A stretch of 35,565 nt of DNA from a bacterium (lineage in GTDB: Bacteria > UBA9089 > JASEGY01), in contig JBFMHI010000016.1 in the NCBI GenBank assembly GCA_040753085.1, positions 1 through 35,565 of the forward strand. The letters run 5' to 3'. The translations under genes were made by a program, and so were the position numbers. Below, piece by piece: positions 27,901-34,450 of this stretch; the first letter of the stretch is position 1; every line of letters starts with the position of its first letter. A model generated the notes under the pieces. The model saw only the letters and a list, made by a program, of their open reading frames with translations, was not told where the DNA came from and searched no databases.

Positions 27901-30900
27901 ACCGGGTGGTGCTTAAGGCCGAGGTTGATGGGGCGGAGATGAATGATGTGACTCAGGCCACCTTTGCCTGGAAGTCGCATACAGATGTTACCGATAACTG
28001 GAAGCAGATTACCGATACCTCCTCCAGTATCAATCCTGATACCAATTATCCTTACGCCATTACCTGGAGAACCGGTCTGCAAAATGGCAACGATAGTCCC
28101 CTGGTAGTCGGTGGGACCTATGACATTATGGTGACCGTGGCCGATCGGGTAGGTTGCACCGCCACCGCCACAGTGACGGTAACGGTTGAGGATAATGTGG
28201 CTCAGGCGATAATCAGCCGGATTATTACCGACTGTGATACCTACGGTGACTGCGAAAATATGGATAGCGTCAGGATTAATGGTTTGGTCAGGTTTGAGGC
28301 TCAGGTAGATGATGATGTGACCAGGCTAATCTGGAAGTATCGCCAGGTAGGCGCTGATAGCTGGATTACGGCTTCAGATGACGGTAGGACCGTAGTTGGT
28401 GATAATGGATTTATGCTGGCCTCCTGGGATGTGACCACGCTGGATGAGGGCGAATATGAGATGATCGTAGTGGGCACCTCTGATCTTGGCCTCACGGATG
28501 TCAATGAAGTGAGTATCAAGTTCATCGTGGATCAGCAGGCCGACTTTGGTCTGCTCTTTAGTAGCCTGGGAGACAAGGGCAAGGTGGGCTTTGCGGATAA
28601 TACCCAGTCGATGGCCGATGAAGGACGCCTTGATCTGATCGCCCAGATCAATGTGCCGGATGCTGACATCCATAAGAATGCCGGCACTGGTTGGTATGAT
28701 GGTCTGACCTTTGGATTCAAGCTCTGCGCTGACATTGATACCGGGACAGCCAGTTGGAACTGGTTTGATACGCCGGCTGTTTATGATGATCTGACCGGCT
28801 ACTTCTCCTTAGGTATCAATGCCGTTGAATTTGTGGCCGCAGGTGGCAATGCCAACAATTGTTGCTATGACTTTGCCATCAAGCTGCGAGATCAGGCCTG
28901 CAATGAGGACTACGTGGTCATCGCTAAAGGCGTGACCGTGGACAATCTGGATCCGAGGGCCTGCATCACGGCTATTAATGAGGATACCACCTTAGAGGAG
29001 GTGGTCGATGTCTCCAATAAGGCGAGGACGACCATTAGGATGACGGCCTTTGATGCCTGCACGGCCGTGACCAAGGTGCAGTTCCAGATTTCTGATACAT
29101 CGGCTTATATCTGGCGAGACATTGATGTCATCCTGGTGACGGATGGAATGGATCCGAACAATATAACCATTACCTGGAATACCACGGGTATGCCAGGGGG
29201 TGACTACTGGTTGAGGGTAGTCGCCACTGATCAGGTTGGAAATATCGGGGCGGATGGTGATTGCATCAGACAGGTGAGGATTACCGACACCCTGCCGCCG
29301 GTAGCGGTTATCGCTGGTTATGATGACTATCAGGTCAGGATTTCCCAAGGATTCTCCGGCGGTCAGCAGGAGATTAACAACATCTATGTGGATGCCATCT
29401 ACGCCGTGACCTATTGTCCGGATGTCCAAGAGGTCCAGTTCCAGGCCTCGAGTGATAATGGCCAGACCTGGACTAATATCGGCTTTGCCACTAATCCGGT
29501 GGCTGTGGGTGATACCCCGGCGGGTAGAGATAAGTATGCGGTCTGGAAGGTGACCTGGATACCTGAAGCCGGGAATTATCTCCTGAGGGCCTTACCCAAG
29601 GATGACCATGGGAACAGAGATGAATCCATTGCCCCGGTGACCGAGATTGCAGTTACAGCCGCGGGTCAGGTTACGGTAATGGATGTGACCGACGTTAACC
29701 TGGGTGAGATCTTTGTAGCCGCTCACCTGATTGATAGGAAGACCTTAGAGATTACGGCTGAGATTTCAGGTGATAAGGCCCCGCTCAGAACCGTTCTGGT
29801 AGTGGTTGAGGATGCCCAGGATAATGTCTATGAGGAGATCATCGAGGTCTTCCCGAGAACCGATGTGCCTAACACCTACGTGGGTGTGACCACCACCGAC
29901 CTGGCCACCATTGCCCACGGGGGCACGATTACGGTCTACACGGCCGGCACGGACAACTTTGGCCAGATAGGCGGCGCCTCGGAGTATGCCTTAAAGACGA
30001 TGAAGGTCTATCTGGTGACCCGTAGTCTGGGCACTAACGGGCCGGTGACCATAGATGACCTGACGGTAGCCATTCCTGGCAACTATGGCGGGGTTAATGC
30101 CGCTAACAGGACAGGTCTGTTGATCCTGCCGACTATTAGGCCGGTCACTTCCGCTGGTCAGGCCAGACATATCAAGCCGGTAGGGCAGGCCTACCAGGTG
30201 GTGCTGCTTAGTGAGCCTGATTCTCCTCCGGTCTTTATCCGCGGCTATGAGCCGAGGGTGACTATTAAGTATCCGAATGACCTTGAGCTGGCGGCTCTGG
30301 GTATTAATGAGGATAACCTCTCTGTCCGCTACTGGAACGAAGGCGTGGTTCCGGAACTCGGCCGAGCCGGCTGGGATAATGACAAGATTGTCAGAGTAAA
30401 ACAGGATAAGGTGAATAATACCCTTAGCTTTGACCTCTCGGATACTACCCTGACTGAGATCTACTCGGTAGTTGAGACGGAGAAGTCCTATATCAGGAAA
30501 ATTGCCTTTGATGGGCCTCAGGTTACCTATATCGGCGATCCGCTGGGGACGATCTATGTCAGGAACGACTTTGACATCATTACTGTCTGGGCTGTAGAAG
30601 GCGATGGCGTGGATCTTAAGGATATTGAGAATGTGGAGATGACCATTGATAATATCCCGGTGGCTAATGCGACCTTCAACAACGGTGTGTTGGAGAACAA
30701 CATCAGGCTGGGTCAACTTAATCTGACCAATCTTAGGATAGAGGCGGATGTCTTGGCTGATTCGGCGGGTATCTTCCCACTGACTGAGGGTGAGCATATC
30801 CTGAAGGTCTACCTCCGCTCTAAGAGTGACAAGACCGAGCTGACCTACGACCAGCCCTTTGTGGTGGATATGACTGGACCATTTGCCGTGCTGGATGGTG

Positions 30901-33900
30901 ATCACTACTACAAGCCCTGCACGGATAAGGGCGTGATTTCAGCCATCTTTGCAGATTGGGGGAGTGGTTTCAACCTGGATGATGACACTGATGGGTTGGA
31001 TGACATCAGATTGGATATCTGGAAGTATATCAAAGACCTGGAGGTAGAGATAGATGTAGCTACTGGAGATGTAACTGCTACCGGCGGCGGAATTGCTAAC
31101 ACGGTTAATCTACCTTACCTGAAGGGTGTAGCCAACGATGGTGAGGATCAGGGTAATATCATCAACTTCCAGCGCAAGGTCTTGCTCAAGACCGTTTATG
31201 GTCGAGAGGGTGGTCTGAGGTTCCAGTACTCTGATGACTTCATCAATGATGGTCTGGATAACGAGACCTGGCATGATCTGCAGACTACCTGGGATCATAA
31301 GAATCATAAGGCTTGGCGGATAAGCTATAAGTATAACGATGGCAACCTCAAGGAAGGTGAGACCTTGCAGGCCATCTTCTACGTCGGTGGACATGAGGAT
31401 TGGGATGATCTGGATGATCTGCATAACGAGCATTACGGTTTCTTCCTCTATCAGCCGTGGGGTCTGCCGACAGCCTCATCAACAGGAGGGTCAGGAGGAT
31501 CTGGTGGATCCGGAGGATCTGGTGGATCCGGAGGATCTGGTGGATCCGGTGGAGCCGGAGGTGATGCAAGCGATAGTATGGCCGGTGGAGCTGGTGCCTC
31601 TGGTGCAGCCGGTGCAGCCGGCGCAGCCGGTGCAGCCGGCGCAGCCGGTGCAGCCGGTGGAGACCCTGACAGGAGAGACCTGATTATCGATGAGTGGGGA
31701 GATGAAGGAATTAACGATATTCCATTTGATCCGTTCCAGGCGTATTATATTGGTGATGATTTTGAAGATGCGTTGGGGAATGGTTCTGGAGAGACTTGGC
31801 TAGTCCGCAACTACATCATCGAGACCAGCGGACCGGCAGTGGCCTTTGATGTCAATGACGGTAGCGTGACCTCCAAGCAGCCGGCCTTTAATGTGAGGGT
31901 AGCGGATGCCGCTTCGGGCGTGACTTCGATCTCGGTTTACCTTGATGGGTATGACATTACCCTTGATCCGGGTGTCAAGCTAACCCCGGCCGGTGTTAGC
32001 TATCAGCCGACTATGCCGCTGGCTACGGGTAAGCATACCCTGATGATCGTGGCTATGGATAAGGTCGGTAATAAGACCACTAAGTCTATTACCTTTAATG
32101 TAGATGCCTCTATACCGATTATCACTATTGCCTCACCGGCTAATGGGGCGATTACTAATAACCTGCCTACCATTGAGGTTACCTATACTGAGGCTGAGGC
32201 GGCTGGCGCCGGGATCGAGGCCAAAGATGTAAGGGTGACTCTGGACGGAACAGATATTGTGGTTCAGGCTGGTGGGGCCGGGGTTAATACGGTGACCTAT
32301 ATGCCGGCTGAGCCTTTAGCCGAAGGTAGCCATACGGTGAAGGCTACGGTGACGGATAAGGTGGGTAATGTGGCCGTGGTCAGCTCCATCTTTACGGTTG
32401 ATGCTACGCCGCCTGATATGGCCGGTCTGCCGGCTAATGGCACGGTATTCGGTAAGTATGTGGCTCTGGATCTGGCTATAGCCGACGAGGTAGCCGATGT
32501 GGGCTGCGACGGCGTGGCGCTGTGGATGAATTCCAAGCTAATAACTGATGCCTGCCAGTGCGTACCGTACCAGTCTGTTAACCTTAGGTGGTCAGGCTAT
32601 CCTGAAGCGGGTGAGCATCTCATCCGGGTGGTAGCTACTGACCAGGTGGGCAATGTGGCCATGAAGGAGACCACCATCGTGGTTGATGTGGCTGGTCCGG
32701 TAATTACTATCCTGCCGCCTGTTACTGGCGCGGCCGGCCTGACTAAGGATACGGTTAGGATCGAGGCCACTATGACGGATGAGCCGGCCGGTGTGAAGGC
32801 TGATACGGTTAAAGTAACCTTAGATGGAACGGTGGTGGCCTACACCGTAACGGATAACCGGGTGGCCATTGACCTGGTCGGCCTGGCCGATGGACGGCAC
32901 ACCTTAGTGGTTGAGGCCGACGATAGAGTGGGTAATGCCGGCCGCAGTGAATGGATGTTCGAGGTGGATACGCAAGGCGCTGAGATATCAATTGCTACCG
33001 AGGCCGTTAATGGTTATGCGATTAATCCGGCGACTATTACCGGGGCAGTAAGCATTGACGGCGCTGATCTGGCTGCCCTGACCGTAACCGTGGACGGCGT
33101 TAATGTCACGCCGCAGGTCTTTAAGCAGTCCATTGACCGGGCCGTTAATGAGGCTATGGTCAACTGCTATGAGTACGAGTATGTGCCGTGCGGCGACCTG
33201 GTGGATTATTACCAGTCTGTAGAGGACGAGGCTTATTCCCAATCCGTAGACGAGGTGAATTTGGACGTCCAGATAGGTTCAGTCACGATAAGTTCGGCGC
33301 CGGTTGAAGCGCCTATTAGTGACTGCCTGACCGCGCCTTGCTGGGAAGAGACAATGAGAAGGGTGCTTGGCCTGTCAAGTATGACGGATGAAATCCTGGC
33401 CGCTTCTCTGGATATCATCAGGCTGGCCGGCATTTACTACACTACCCCGCCGCTGCCGGCCGGAGATCACACGGTAATAGCAACGGCGGTCGATGATTTA
33501 GGTAATAAGACCACTACGAGCCTGAACTTCAACATAGACGGCGCAGCCCCGAGCGTGGAGATCACCGCCCCGGCAGCCGGCTCCTTCACCCTGGCTCAGC
33601 CGATCTTTACCGCGACCTTTAGTGACGAAGGTATAGGTGTGGCTCGGGTAATGGTTAGCCTGGATGGCGAGGATGTTACAGCTCAGGCTAATATAGACAT
33701 GGCCGCAGGCAGCCTTACCTTTATGCCTGGCAAGCCGCTGAAGGATAGGACGCATACCCTGAGTGTGACGGTAACTGATGTGGTTTGGAATAGCACTACG
33801 GCCGAGGTTACTATTCAGGTAGATAGTACGGCGCCGCGTCTCACTATTCTTTCACCTGCTGTTTCATCTGAAAATGGGGCAATGGATGCTCCTTACGTGA

Positions 33901-34445
33901 CGGCTGGTGATTTGCTGATTGAGGCCGAATTTAATGATGCCGGCAGTGGGGTTGATACCGGTTGTGTGGAGGTAACTATTGACGGCGATTCAGTAGCGGC
34001 CACGGTTACCTCGACCGGCCTGATCTATCGACCGGCCATAGGCAGCCTGGAACCCGGGCCGCACGATCTGATAGTTAAGGTCTGCGATAAATTGGGTAAC
34101 CAGGCAGAAGAGATGGCCTCCTTTATCGTGGGTGCGGCTGAGCTGGAGGTCAGTGAGGCCTACAACTTCCCGAACCCGTTTGAGGGAGAGACTACTATCC
34201 GCCTGAAGCTGACCAAGCAGGCTAATGTGACCATCAAGATTTACGATATGGTCGGTGATCTGGTGGCGACGGTGGCCGATGCCGAAGAGCATAAGCCTGG
34301 CAATGGCGGGGTGGTTTACTTCAACTGGGGCGGCACCAGTGATGAGGGCGATCAGATGGCTAATGGTGTCTACTATGCCAGAATAGTGGTAGAGGACGGC
34401 TCCAAGACCGTGGTTAAGGTAATCAAAGTGGCCTTGCTCAGATAG
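12933..34445 (+). CDS. Giant (7,170-residue) vWA/Ig-domain surface protein
   Basis: One uninterrupted 21.5-kb frame, probably a secreted calcium-dependent adhesin or surface-layer/matrix protein of roughly 750 kDa. Two starts each have a strong ribosome site: ATG 12933 (AGGAGG 10 bp upstream) and ATG 12999 (AAAGGAGG). An export signal lies at residues 23-57. In order: MAM/jelly-roll-like domain (60-232); Asp-rich DxNxDG calcium loops (about 675-1715); about 25-30 Ig-like modules joined by VDxTAP-type linkers (from 1825 on); a vWA domain with MIDAS DNSES (2286-2510); GSDDxQ/PGPxG modules (3035-3700); a paired beta module (4485-4637); a Gly-Ser/Gly-Ala-Ala linker (6185-6243); more Ig modules; and a sorting-type tail with YNFPNPF (7077-7083). 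It is acidic and rich in Asp and Thr. The ligand is unknown. Confidence 0.93.
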   Translation: MGNQQNQEGKEVAVVEKRRNGLMKGKNSIAIWSIALILGAALALTIGGIYGVGVLKAGENVLLFHDPDASDTGTWTVDSLWHVTDKGVFPASRAYSGSESFYYGLDATHTYDAGGDDTGILISPLIDVPDTGTPAVILSFWHWIHTELNAPDEDYGVVEISDDGSNWIMLSEYRNNEPNWTLKEFNITEFVKTAGDSNGNSIPDIQVRFVFYCNASDNTYEGWYIDDIKVAAVEVENVIACHGSTDNLVLDMTITPSATGDSAIYPTSGYKGDPTSKFTYFKNISTASSISCATPTVTGNTVNVAWVDTGIGSGFSGASGNASHIFIDADNDSAATITPDAILGGPSSGIAAGTALIPFHKWELHTDEVTNDTMSYSSGEDIVIDYDDDRMITHSGTSGIPGGADALLYNGSDTQPSQIEGHLLRVFEKDVIKQASTDAGIATTEPDGDDTYASGVNLGSYVTAGQTIILPGANGTIESDTNDINGVAGADDYNDTALFDLVVTWGTATGGQNPGQGDALKTVWSNGPDTQYYIDANHGGWYNGALSDTTSTTLSYTANPHANVTDTGEVIITSQNDTLDTGLLDGTGPDTVAIAGYVDFAAIANVWIVDTIDSTPGNASAVYDDGEALFSSSDNQIDSTDAIIRSGWASVTAFNTASDSIYYYDTGSLGVFDLGDTIWADVNGNGLYDSGTDVVLNGSSSGLNDGDTGLAFNGSDSVAYIDTNHDGQYDSTPGSCEPLIYLGGDTGIIPDWAWEWYTILAPTGTADVNAGETYADTGTGWAENGEWQTLNLNWATANEMVDNQILVGVDVDGGNDYDTPEAIIQLGTGQYDSANNGQTSYLTSGDTVITAGLASMIGMSTTGLSYTDYDSDDLIDTPEQVVWDRINSTDTINGISLVPPLPNMTGNDYGLGFFDNMIVEGPGSTGDGMPTTMLAECGDSYVAKSIAKGPTSTTAPTDLLPDDNPDLSTRDVIAINTVATCTTSRSYGNIWMMANDDRGDKSPTNNLTYDDVQETLNTGYWIDVNNDSKFDVGDILYLETTGNTLFDSGSIVAGGGTDYLFYAPPDANWSSILDSNNQASPKNAYQVKDVNGSQMYSSGNTLYNANWVWYDANDNNEFDTGDAIYQNSIPLATVNDSTYYTGSGVVTVTVRNDQIYTFTGANAPAGTFLVEFLTTATGETYTDANGNGFYDSGDTLAEVNGNGQYDPPEWHTNPDCGFNAGNEDMYRFNYTSETNCESIVTEDWPAATGIHTYSPCGEMWFAGSSSPTSLAGVQLNFFNANDGWVDSVTSDGKYTATEEVWTDVNNNGVIDLPGSDALLKLTVSNSGTATTEDITGFKLYYEDPLDVSPIGLQVAGANKDPSITITVTSTDSNTWVLDPTTNFTLSAATRFYVTANIAANPTSHLYGNTILMSVDSDTVSLQSGAVLSSQLQYNDLYYVTIDCTEPGKSEVVRMELIKTGDCPGTPYGSTYQWAQIRSLEIDDDGDGLMDEDGLTGYKNHQTGVDDDGDGLIDEDSMTPEIGYGYNVYEVRDDLRMTLATPSDQDVRMLRAKFKNEDGYDTTPGRNSFADLDLDPAGDENSDGSPGVAGLDDDGDGAADLNDAQVNAAINNWWTDQVDNDANGYVDGREQVYLNGTQVLIDVDGDGIFGEMALANGIINDDKGYMAANDDDEDGMVDEDDFFLFFTGGEPFIDADGNNFFDALESYVDQNHNGQWDREPITLPWIHKTTGVIVSASVGSADQTNYKPIPVLPGSCSDLRANFNWVINTKIWQAVQNLIELSAQKASTNSTCLLNGGVEYSIKALAYDNCWAHSSIDEDAVPVRVIIDNTAPVIESVSLISDPDQAGYYFFQAEIAEDVTGKALDVDRVVFKVGSDSTTACAQAIFATVYSSPFRTSTSYEIGLDNSQTPCQTGKAYVCAQAYDRLGYGELNPSGKLTGECKGYNEHNDTATTCLVAGNVSNEVVYEAEAADKTAPRVTITRIGNNQNLENVTARVPQDIAIQIEVAPWAALDRDNDPRIWGDGSAGSADPKYYRPMPPEFKYVDRDLDGMFDFSTDHIYYDTGIVNIVDAADSYFEYNITTTSSPVDTGANLTSFNYDNTYLTGVKWVDGGDTGLNDGSADSIFLVTNDIDYVMFQYKRPWEGESDWKTLGSITGEQLDVNSDGVVDLVDFTYPLVVNWDTRQLYGDYKLRVLSYDCEGNVLKTPAGVIWAPEVEATVDNTCVAPYFLGFVDGSLGDLGSDSFSEITLVNDSSDTVHGKVKFVANTYSNEVDRVEFYYSSCIPQEKADVLFIIDNSESMGDKDSPGTDLYEAIQNAQKLDLKEGGGIRVGVLAYQELVAAIDGGGPAMTDNQATFVSWLEKVADATGVGSSCEKAFTAIQDGLSLYNSLFDPASKKFVVLVTDEDSYDDPEKQKAIDALKAQGATLFVVFNNPPYTTSDPACDTGSTVSNPAQDFDGTTVGSITAEMNGNLYNNGPSKSYNLKNYPNVAAAWNAVLGEISASIKMIGAGWNYIGTDATPEVIDSPGGEPMQIWRSIDWDSTQFPNSIGADSAGYKVIVQAVDDDGNMCHIESVCFGVHNACPAVKLANVPALSYIAARSAASHPDIEYHWMEGEPFKDDDKDGVWDMGESYADINGNDTYDAVSAYLKVTLRAQLDAGTALSDVSLVQYQYSVNGGDTWAAISHPWLGDSVATSVLNPDWSMVWYPELNFKNLRRDMGILLRAKVYGTDEKCVENYSHVEMGDNIEPIATIVEIKDSNSQQYVNDGSRVNLCSGAQMGLDILAIAYDQDAAPDSMSDPNTGTDEPADNTTIQDMAFYVKKPGSTSWEALNVGITPAVTDSDGDTNDWRISWTMADIESCTEGRWLFAAVATDWAGNKTLITSEADTTPTNDPYGDVGLDLVSATDPTFPTPGYQLYGDTEPYLDDAANSQPPYTNPNGRWEGNGRTDSVYKNIIIDCLPPEAAIASYDAIRCFQDTFDLDIAATSAFGAYNVNSTGSPYKVVQVWMREKDSGDSWTLIATTEEEVVIDTGDMVVSTRVKVGSDDVQVVNVGEYVDSGTVIITPGPNGVIDSVLGDADGDGAADTIAFSGDATAKIRGTWSSLTPTDEAIDTYAVRVTYPVPGNGDDEDGNSADADEDGYPNGQEITAGSDPNDSTSYPAGDPEPASNYIDEDGLGGLDPGPGVEKTYEFMVTAIDRQDEFSNPGNDDYTQACYQHIIEVEVDTIRPEARISQIDVKTTGDDDSVALADEIDTAQTVTVTTGEDHLIVAVVDPDPSGGFSGSETSVGDVSKVAFYADDPATPDVENYTILIGWGDNTDHAADGFPNKYSVRLTDTQLAALGGPGCYKVIAIAYDDNCDNNKEDKKAEAAPYYDAWGTEDTEKLTLCIEGPCNLELSLGGLGNNGCESNDIGDTTLDNRVYLSGIDEAECKKTKVSGDELDLYVTTASQVDTTSIEISFDGGSTWEAMNYNNFNDFTFTLYEDDFPYYSTADPNQPGAQAKFEDVVVNVWPTTAHYYSVPMNVAVDPEGAYIWQSPAGVLGNMIVDGGDSICQTAKLVGSDDIQLEEVGYRTTIGGIEWMALILPGPDGILQSVPGDTDGDGDIDKVTTDDKYQINAGSISTGAISTPVIVNKIGGTCRTKMRAGSDDLQVVEVGAVLTAATVNTTNGDSIVVIMPGKDGILQSISGDANGDGYLSAAEATANLNGDARPADRTAPITISYAFTIDAVGNDTYDQQIGEMVLPGAQVWSINKDISGLADGVYQVMVKAANTSGSCEDQISKKIIIDRTAPQLGDIEVSLGTGCGNVVGAGQAVPLWATVSDPSGNTDINIIGVASVLFQWSKDGNTQDGTSMWYDIDSDDIPANGWSINWTAPGNLPEGTTLHVRAIAYDDAKNGALLNDGITVTVDTVAPTVHLVSPVDATQFTKGDVLTLVASTTDTADLANVTFQYSVGDTDLAGEVWTNIPAYTYSEADIDGSDGWQVLWDTAETNLPETADYYVQIRAVARDCAGNERPSPVVILLHDYDGMPSAWLTRISACEDRNVLDPYLAVTGIASLSGITDATAVMVTLEIMGSDTADTWTELGIAGVTDKAFAYIWDATTWAEGVYYLRVKATDDDGNTSEPTDKVKIVVDHTTPVVKTFEVNTLSPNAGDSIVFTVDADATMSDIDGETVEAQSVTLQHWDAIAAVWRNNLFQPPIFTYSAQTGLWTYTAASPTALRTALDITTDKCEYYVRALVDDWACNTNNLDSIGIDSQGNEYSGDDLPTAVKKIQLDTLEPTVEAVYAGNRYYEYGANVACGGDEVDVYVKLRKDDCSGIDESSINFFYREFGTANEWKEIKYGAAIALEDVLTEGTTGYEYLYATKWITPPNQRMADMNYEVGAYVADEAANDTYSWKINRTANVTVETDCTAPTGTSVTASDTDNSHLCGDNSMDGIIELKAYTAGHADDYRPIYDTSVDDNINSATVEFYYQDGGTWTQIYGLDVMTTLKVSTDVGDKVMAVVSTTGFAVDDLIKIKSAGVEEVRTIKEINPATNEITVDQGLSAEYEVGCATVHELAKAAYTPGLTTALAAGADSDAGTRVIALADVTGLAAKDKLLLTGGSKAEIVTVVSVEGNTVTIDPALTNDYSNWPDTVSVIKSGYWGINLDTRNLPDGTYTIAARAIDWAGHEEDMATLTTTTLVVDNPRADVRVTTERSVERGEELLIEATPDDDSDVAAVGFWYTADDPTCETAAWTMMTAVTTSANMDTNMTEGKYAFRWDTRGISLSDFMDEACNCYVDSMCFTVVGIAWDDDCGRAGDDWPYGLTDSDTFSAAIAEGRYITVCVTDTTAPKITLTAIDYTSECGVTGALNLPEEAEDMIIGGLATVTAQSEGAADDLNTGPAHVRFMYRLYGTTTWTTLDMDPIHTNGNDTDPTSWVLSNWDTLAPKLNGVYEVGIEATDVFGNTTEEVYPFKLRIDNEPPTNVKLTLSGPNTPEISSDGTTTGTLERGDRVVLKAEVDGAEMNDVTQATFAWKSHTDVTDNWKQITDTSSSINPDTNYPYAITWRTGLQNGNDSPLVVGGTYDIMVTVADRVGCTATATVTVTVEDNVAQAIISRIITDCDTYGDCENMDSVRINGLVRFEAQVDDDVTRLIWKYRQVGADSWITASDDGRTVVGDNGFMLASWDVTTLDEGEYEMIVVGTSDLGLTDVNEVSIKFIVDQQADFGLLFSSLGDKGKVGFADNTQSMADEGRLDLIAQINVPDADIHKNAGTGWYDGLTFGFKLCADIDTGTASWNWFDTPAVYDDLTGYFSLGINAVEFVAAGGNANNCCYDFAIKLRDQACNEDYVVIAKGVTVDNLDPRACITAINEDTTLEEVVDVSNKARTTIRMTAFDACTAVTKVQFQISDTSAYIWRDIDVILVTDGMDPNNITITWNTTGMPGGDYWLRVVATDQVGNIGADGDCIRQVRITDTLPPVAVIAGYDDYQVRISQGFSGGQQEINNIYVDAIYAVTYCPDVQEVQFQASSDNGQTWTNIGFATNPVAVGDTPAGRDKYAVWKVTWIPEAGNYLLRALPKDDHGNRDESIAPVTEIAVTAAGQVTVMDVTDVNLGEIFVAAHLIDRKTLEITAEISGDKAPLRTVLVVVEDAQDNVYEEIIEVFPRTDVPNTYVGVTTTDLATIAHGGTITVYTAGTDNFGQIGGASEYALKTMKVYLVTRSLGTNGPVTIDDLTVAIPGNYGGVNAANRTGLLILPTIRPVTSAGQARHIKPVGQAYQVVLLSEPDSPPVFIRGYEPRVTIKYPNDLELAALGINEDNLSVRYWNEGVVPELGRAGWDNDKIVRVKQDKVNNTLSFDLSDTTLTEIYSVVETEKSYIRKIAFDGPQVTYIGDPLGTIYVRNDFDIITVWAVEGDGVDLKDIENVEMTIDNIPVANATFNNGVLENNIRLGQLNLTNLRIEADVLADSAGIFPLTEGEHILKVYLRSKSDKTELTYDQPFVVDMTGPFAVLDGDHYYKPCTDKGVISAIFADWGSGFNLDDDTDGLDDIRLDIWKYIKDLEVEIDVATGDVTATGGGIANTVNLPYLKGVANDGEDQGNIINFQRKVLLKTVYGREGGLRFQYSDDFINDGLDNETWHDLQTTWDHKNHKAWRISYKYNDGNLKEGETLQAIFYVGGHEDWDDLDDLHNEHYGFFLYQPWGLPTASSTGGSGGSGGSGGSGGSGGSGGSGGAGGDASDSMAGGAGASGAAGAAGAAGAAGAAGAAGGDPDRRDLIIDEWGDEGINDIPFDPFQAYYIGDDFEDALGNGSGETWLVRNYIIETSGPAVAFDVNDGSVTSKQPAFNVRVADAASGVTSISVYLDGYDITLDPGVKLTPAGVSYQPTMPLATGKHTLMIVAMDKVGNKTTKSITFNVDASIPIITIASPANGAITNNLPTIEVTYTEAEAAGAGIEAKDVRVTLDGTDIVVQAGGAGVNTVTYMPAEPLAEGSHTVKATVTDKVGNVAVVSSIFTVDATPPDMAGLPANGTVFGKYVALDLAIADEVADVGCDGVALWMNSKLITDACQCVPYQSVNLRWSGYPEAGEHLIRVVATDQVGNVAMKETTIVVDVAGPVITILPPVTGAAGLTKDTVRIEATMTDEPAGVKADTVKVTLDGTVVAYTVTDNRVAIDLVGLADGRHTLVVEADDRVGNAGRSEWMFEVDTQGAEISIATEAVNGYAINPATITGAVSIDGADLAALTVTVDGVNVTPQVFKQSIDRAVNEAMVNCYEYEYVPCGDLVDYYQSVEDEAYSQSVDEVNLDVQIGSVTISSAPVEAPISDCLTAPCWEETMRRVLGLSSMTDEILAASLDIIRLAGIYYTTPPLPAGDHTVIATAVDDLGNKTTTSLNFNIDGAAPSVEITAPAAGSFTLAQPIFTATFSDEGIGVARVMVSLDGEDVTAQANIDMAAGSLTFMPGKPLKDRTHTLSVTVTDVVWNSTTAEVTIQVDSTAPRLTILSPAVSSENGAMDAPYVTAGDLLIEAEFNDAGSGVDTGCVEVTIDGDSVAATVTSTGLIYRPAIGSLEPGPHDLIVKVCDKLGNQAEEMASFIVGAAELEVSEAYNFPNPFEGETTIRLKLTKQANVTIKIYDMVGDLVATVADAEEHKPGNGGVVYFNWGGTSDEGDQMANGVYYARIVVEDGSKTVVKVIKVALLR
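13110..13629 (+). other. MAM/jelly-roll-like domain of the giant protein
   Basis: Residues 60-232. The pattern of an SFYYG strand, ILISPLIDVPD, VILSFWHWIHTE, YGVVEISDDGSNW, then VRFVFYCNASDNTYEGWYID-DI is typical of MAM-like and immune-inhibitor-A-type jelly rolls, which bind ligands or glycans. Confidence 0.65.
14961..18078 (+). other. Calcium-loop-rich region of the giant protein
   Basis: At least twelve DxDxDG/DxNxNG loops, such as DVNGNGLYDSG, DTNHDGQYD, DVNNDSKFDVGD, DANGNGFYDSGD, DDDGDGLMDEDG, DDDGDGLIDED, DDDEDGMVDEDD and DADGNNFFDALE, resemble thrombospondin type 3 or dockerin calcium-binding loops. They should stiffen the protein on binding calcium outside the cell. Confidence 0.8.
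19788..20455 (+). other. von Willebrand factor A domain of the giant protein
   Basis: Begins KADVLFIIDNSESMGD; DNSES (2294-2298) is a DxSxS MIDAS metal site. FVVLVTDEDSY near 2403 supplies the later Asp, and ATLFVVFNN is the next central strand. vWA domains with an intact MIDAS bind protein ligands through a divalent metal. Confidence 0.88.
22044..24030 (+). other. GSDDxQ / PGPxG repeated module
   Basis: Three modules share GSDD-x-Q-x3-VG, then I-x-PG-x-x-G-x3-S-x3-GD-x-x-GDG: GSDDVQVVNVG...ITPGPNGVIDS (22044-22170), GSDDIQLEEVG...ILPGPDGILQS (about 23600-23730) and GSDDLQVVEVG...IMPGKDGILQS (about 23860-24005). A weaker copy (ILPGANGTIES) is near 14338. Function unknown. Confidence 0.7.
26386..26841 (+). 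other. Tandem pair of beta modules in the giant protein
   Basis: Two consecutive units of about 65-75 residues have matching landmarks: VMAVVSTTGFAVDDLIKI then VRTIKEINPATNEITVDQGL, and VIALADVTGLAAKDKLLL then IVTVVSVEGNTVTIDPAL. The pattern is like short beta domains in phage tail spikes and surface proteins. Confidence 0.6.
31484..31661 (+). other. Gly-Ser then Gly-Ala-Ala low-complexity linker
   Basis: An 18-bp DNA repeat (GGAGGATCTGGTGGATCC) encodes GGSGGS, then a 9-bp repeat (GGTGCAGCC/GGCGCAGCC) encodes GAA. Together they form a flexible linker between a WGLPTASST region and the last group of Ig modules. The tract is a likely site of length variation. Confidence 0.9.
34145..34442 (+). 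other. C-terminal sorting-type domain of the giant protein
   Basis: SEAYNFPNPFEGETTIRLKL, then VTIKIYDMVGDLVATV, then FNWGGTSDEGDQMANGVYYA and KVIKVALLR. This is the Ig-like C-terminal domain seen on secreted proteins of FCB-group and related candidate phyla (T9SS type A / FlgD-Ig-like). It suggests outer-membrane export and surface attachment, but no T9SS gene is in this window. Confidence 0.8.
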
Positions 34446-34450
34446 ACGAT

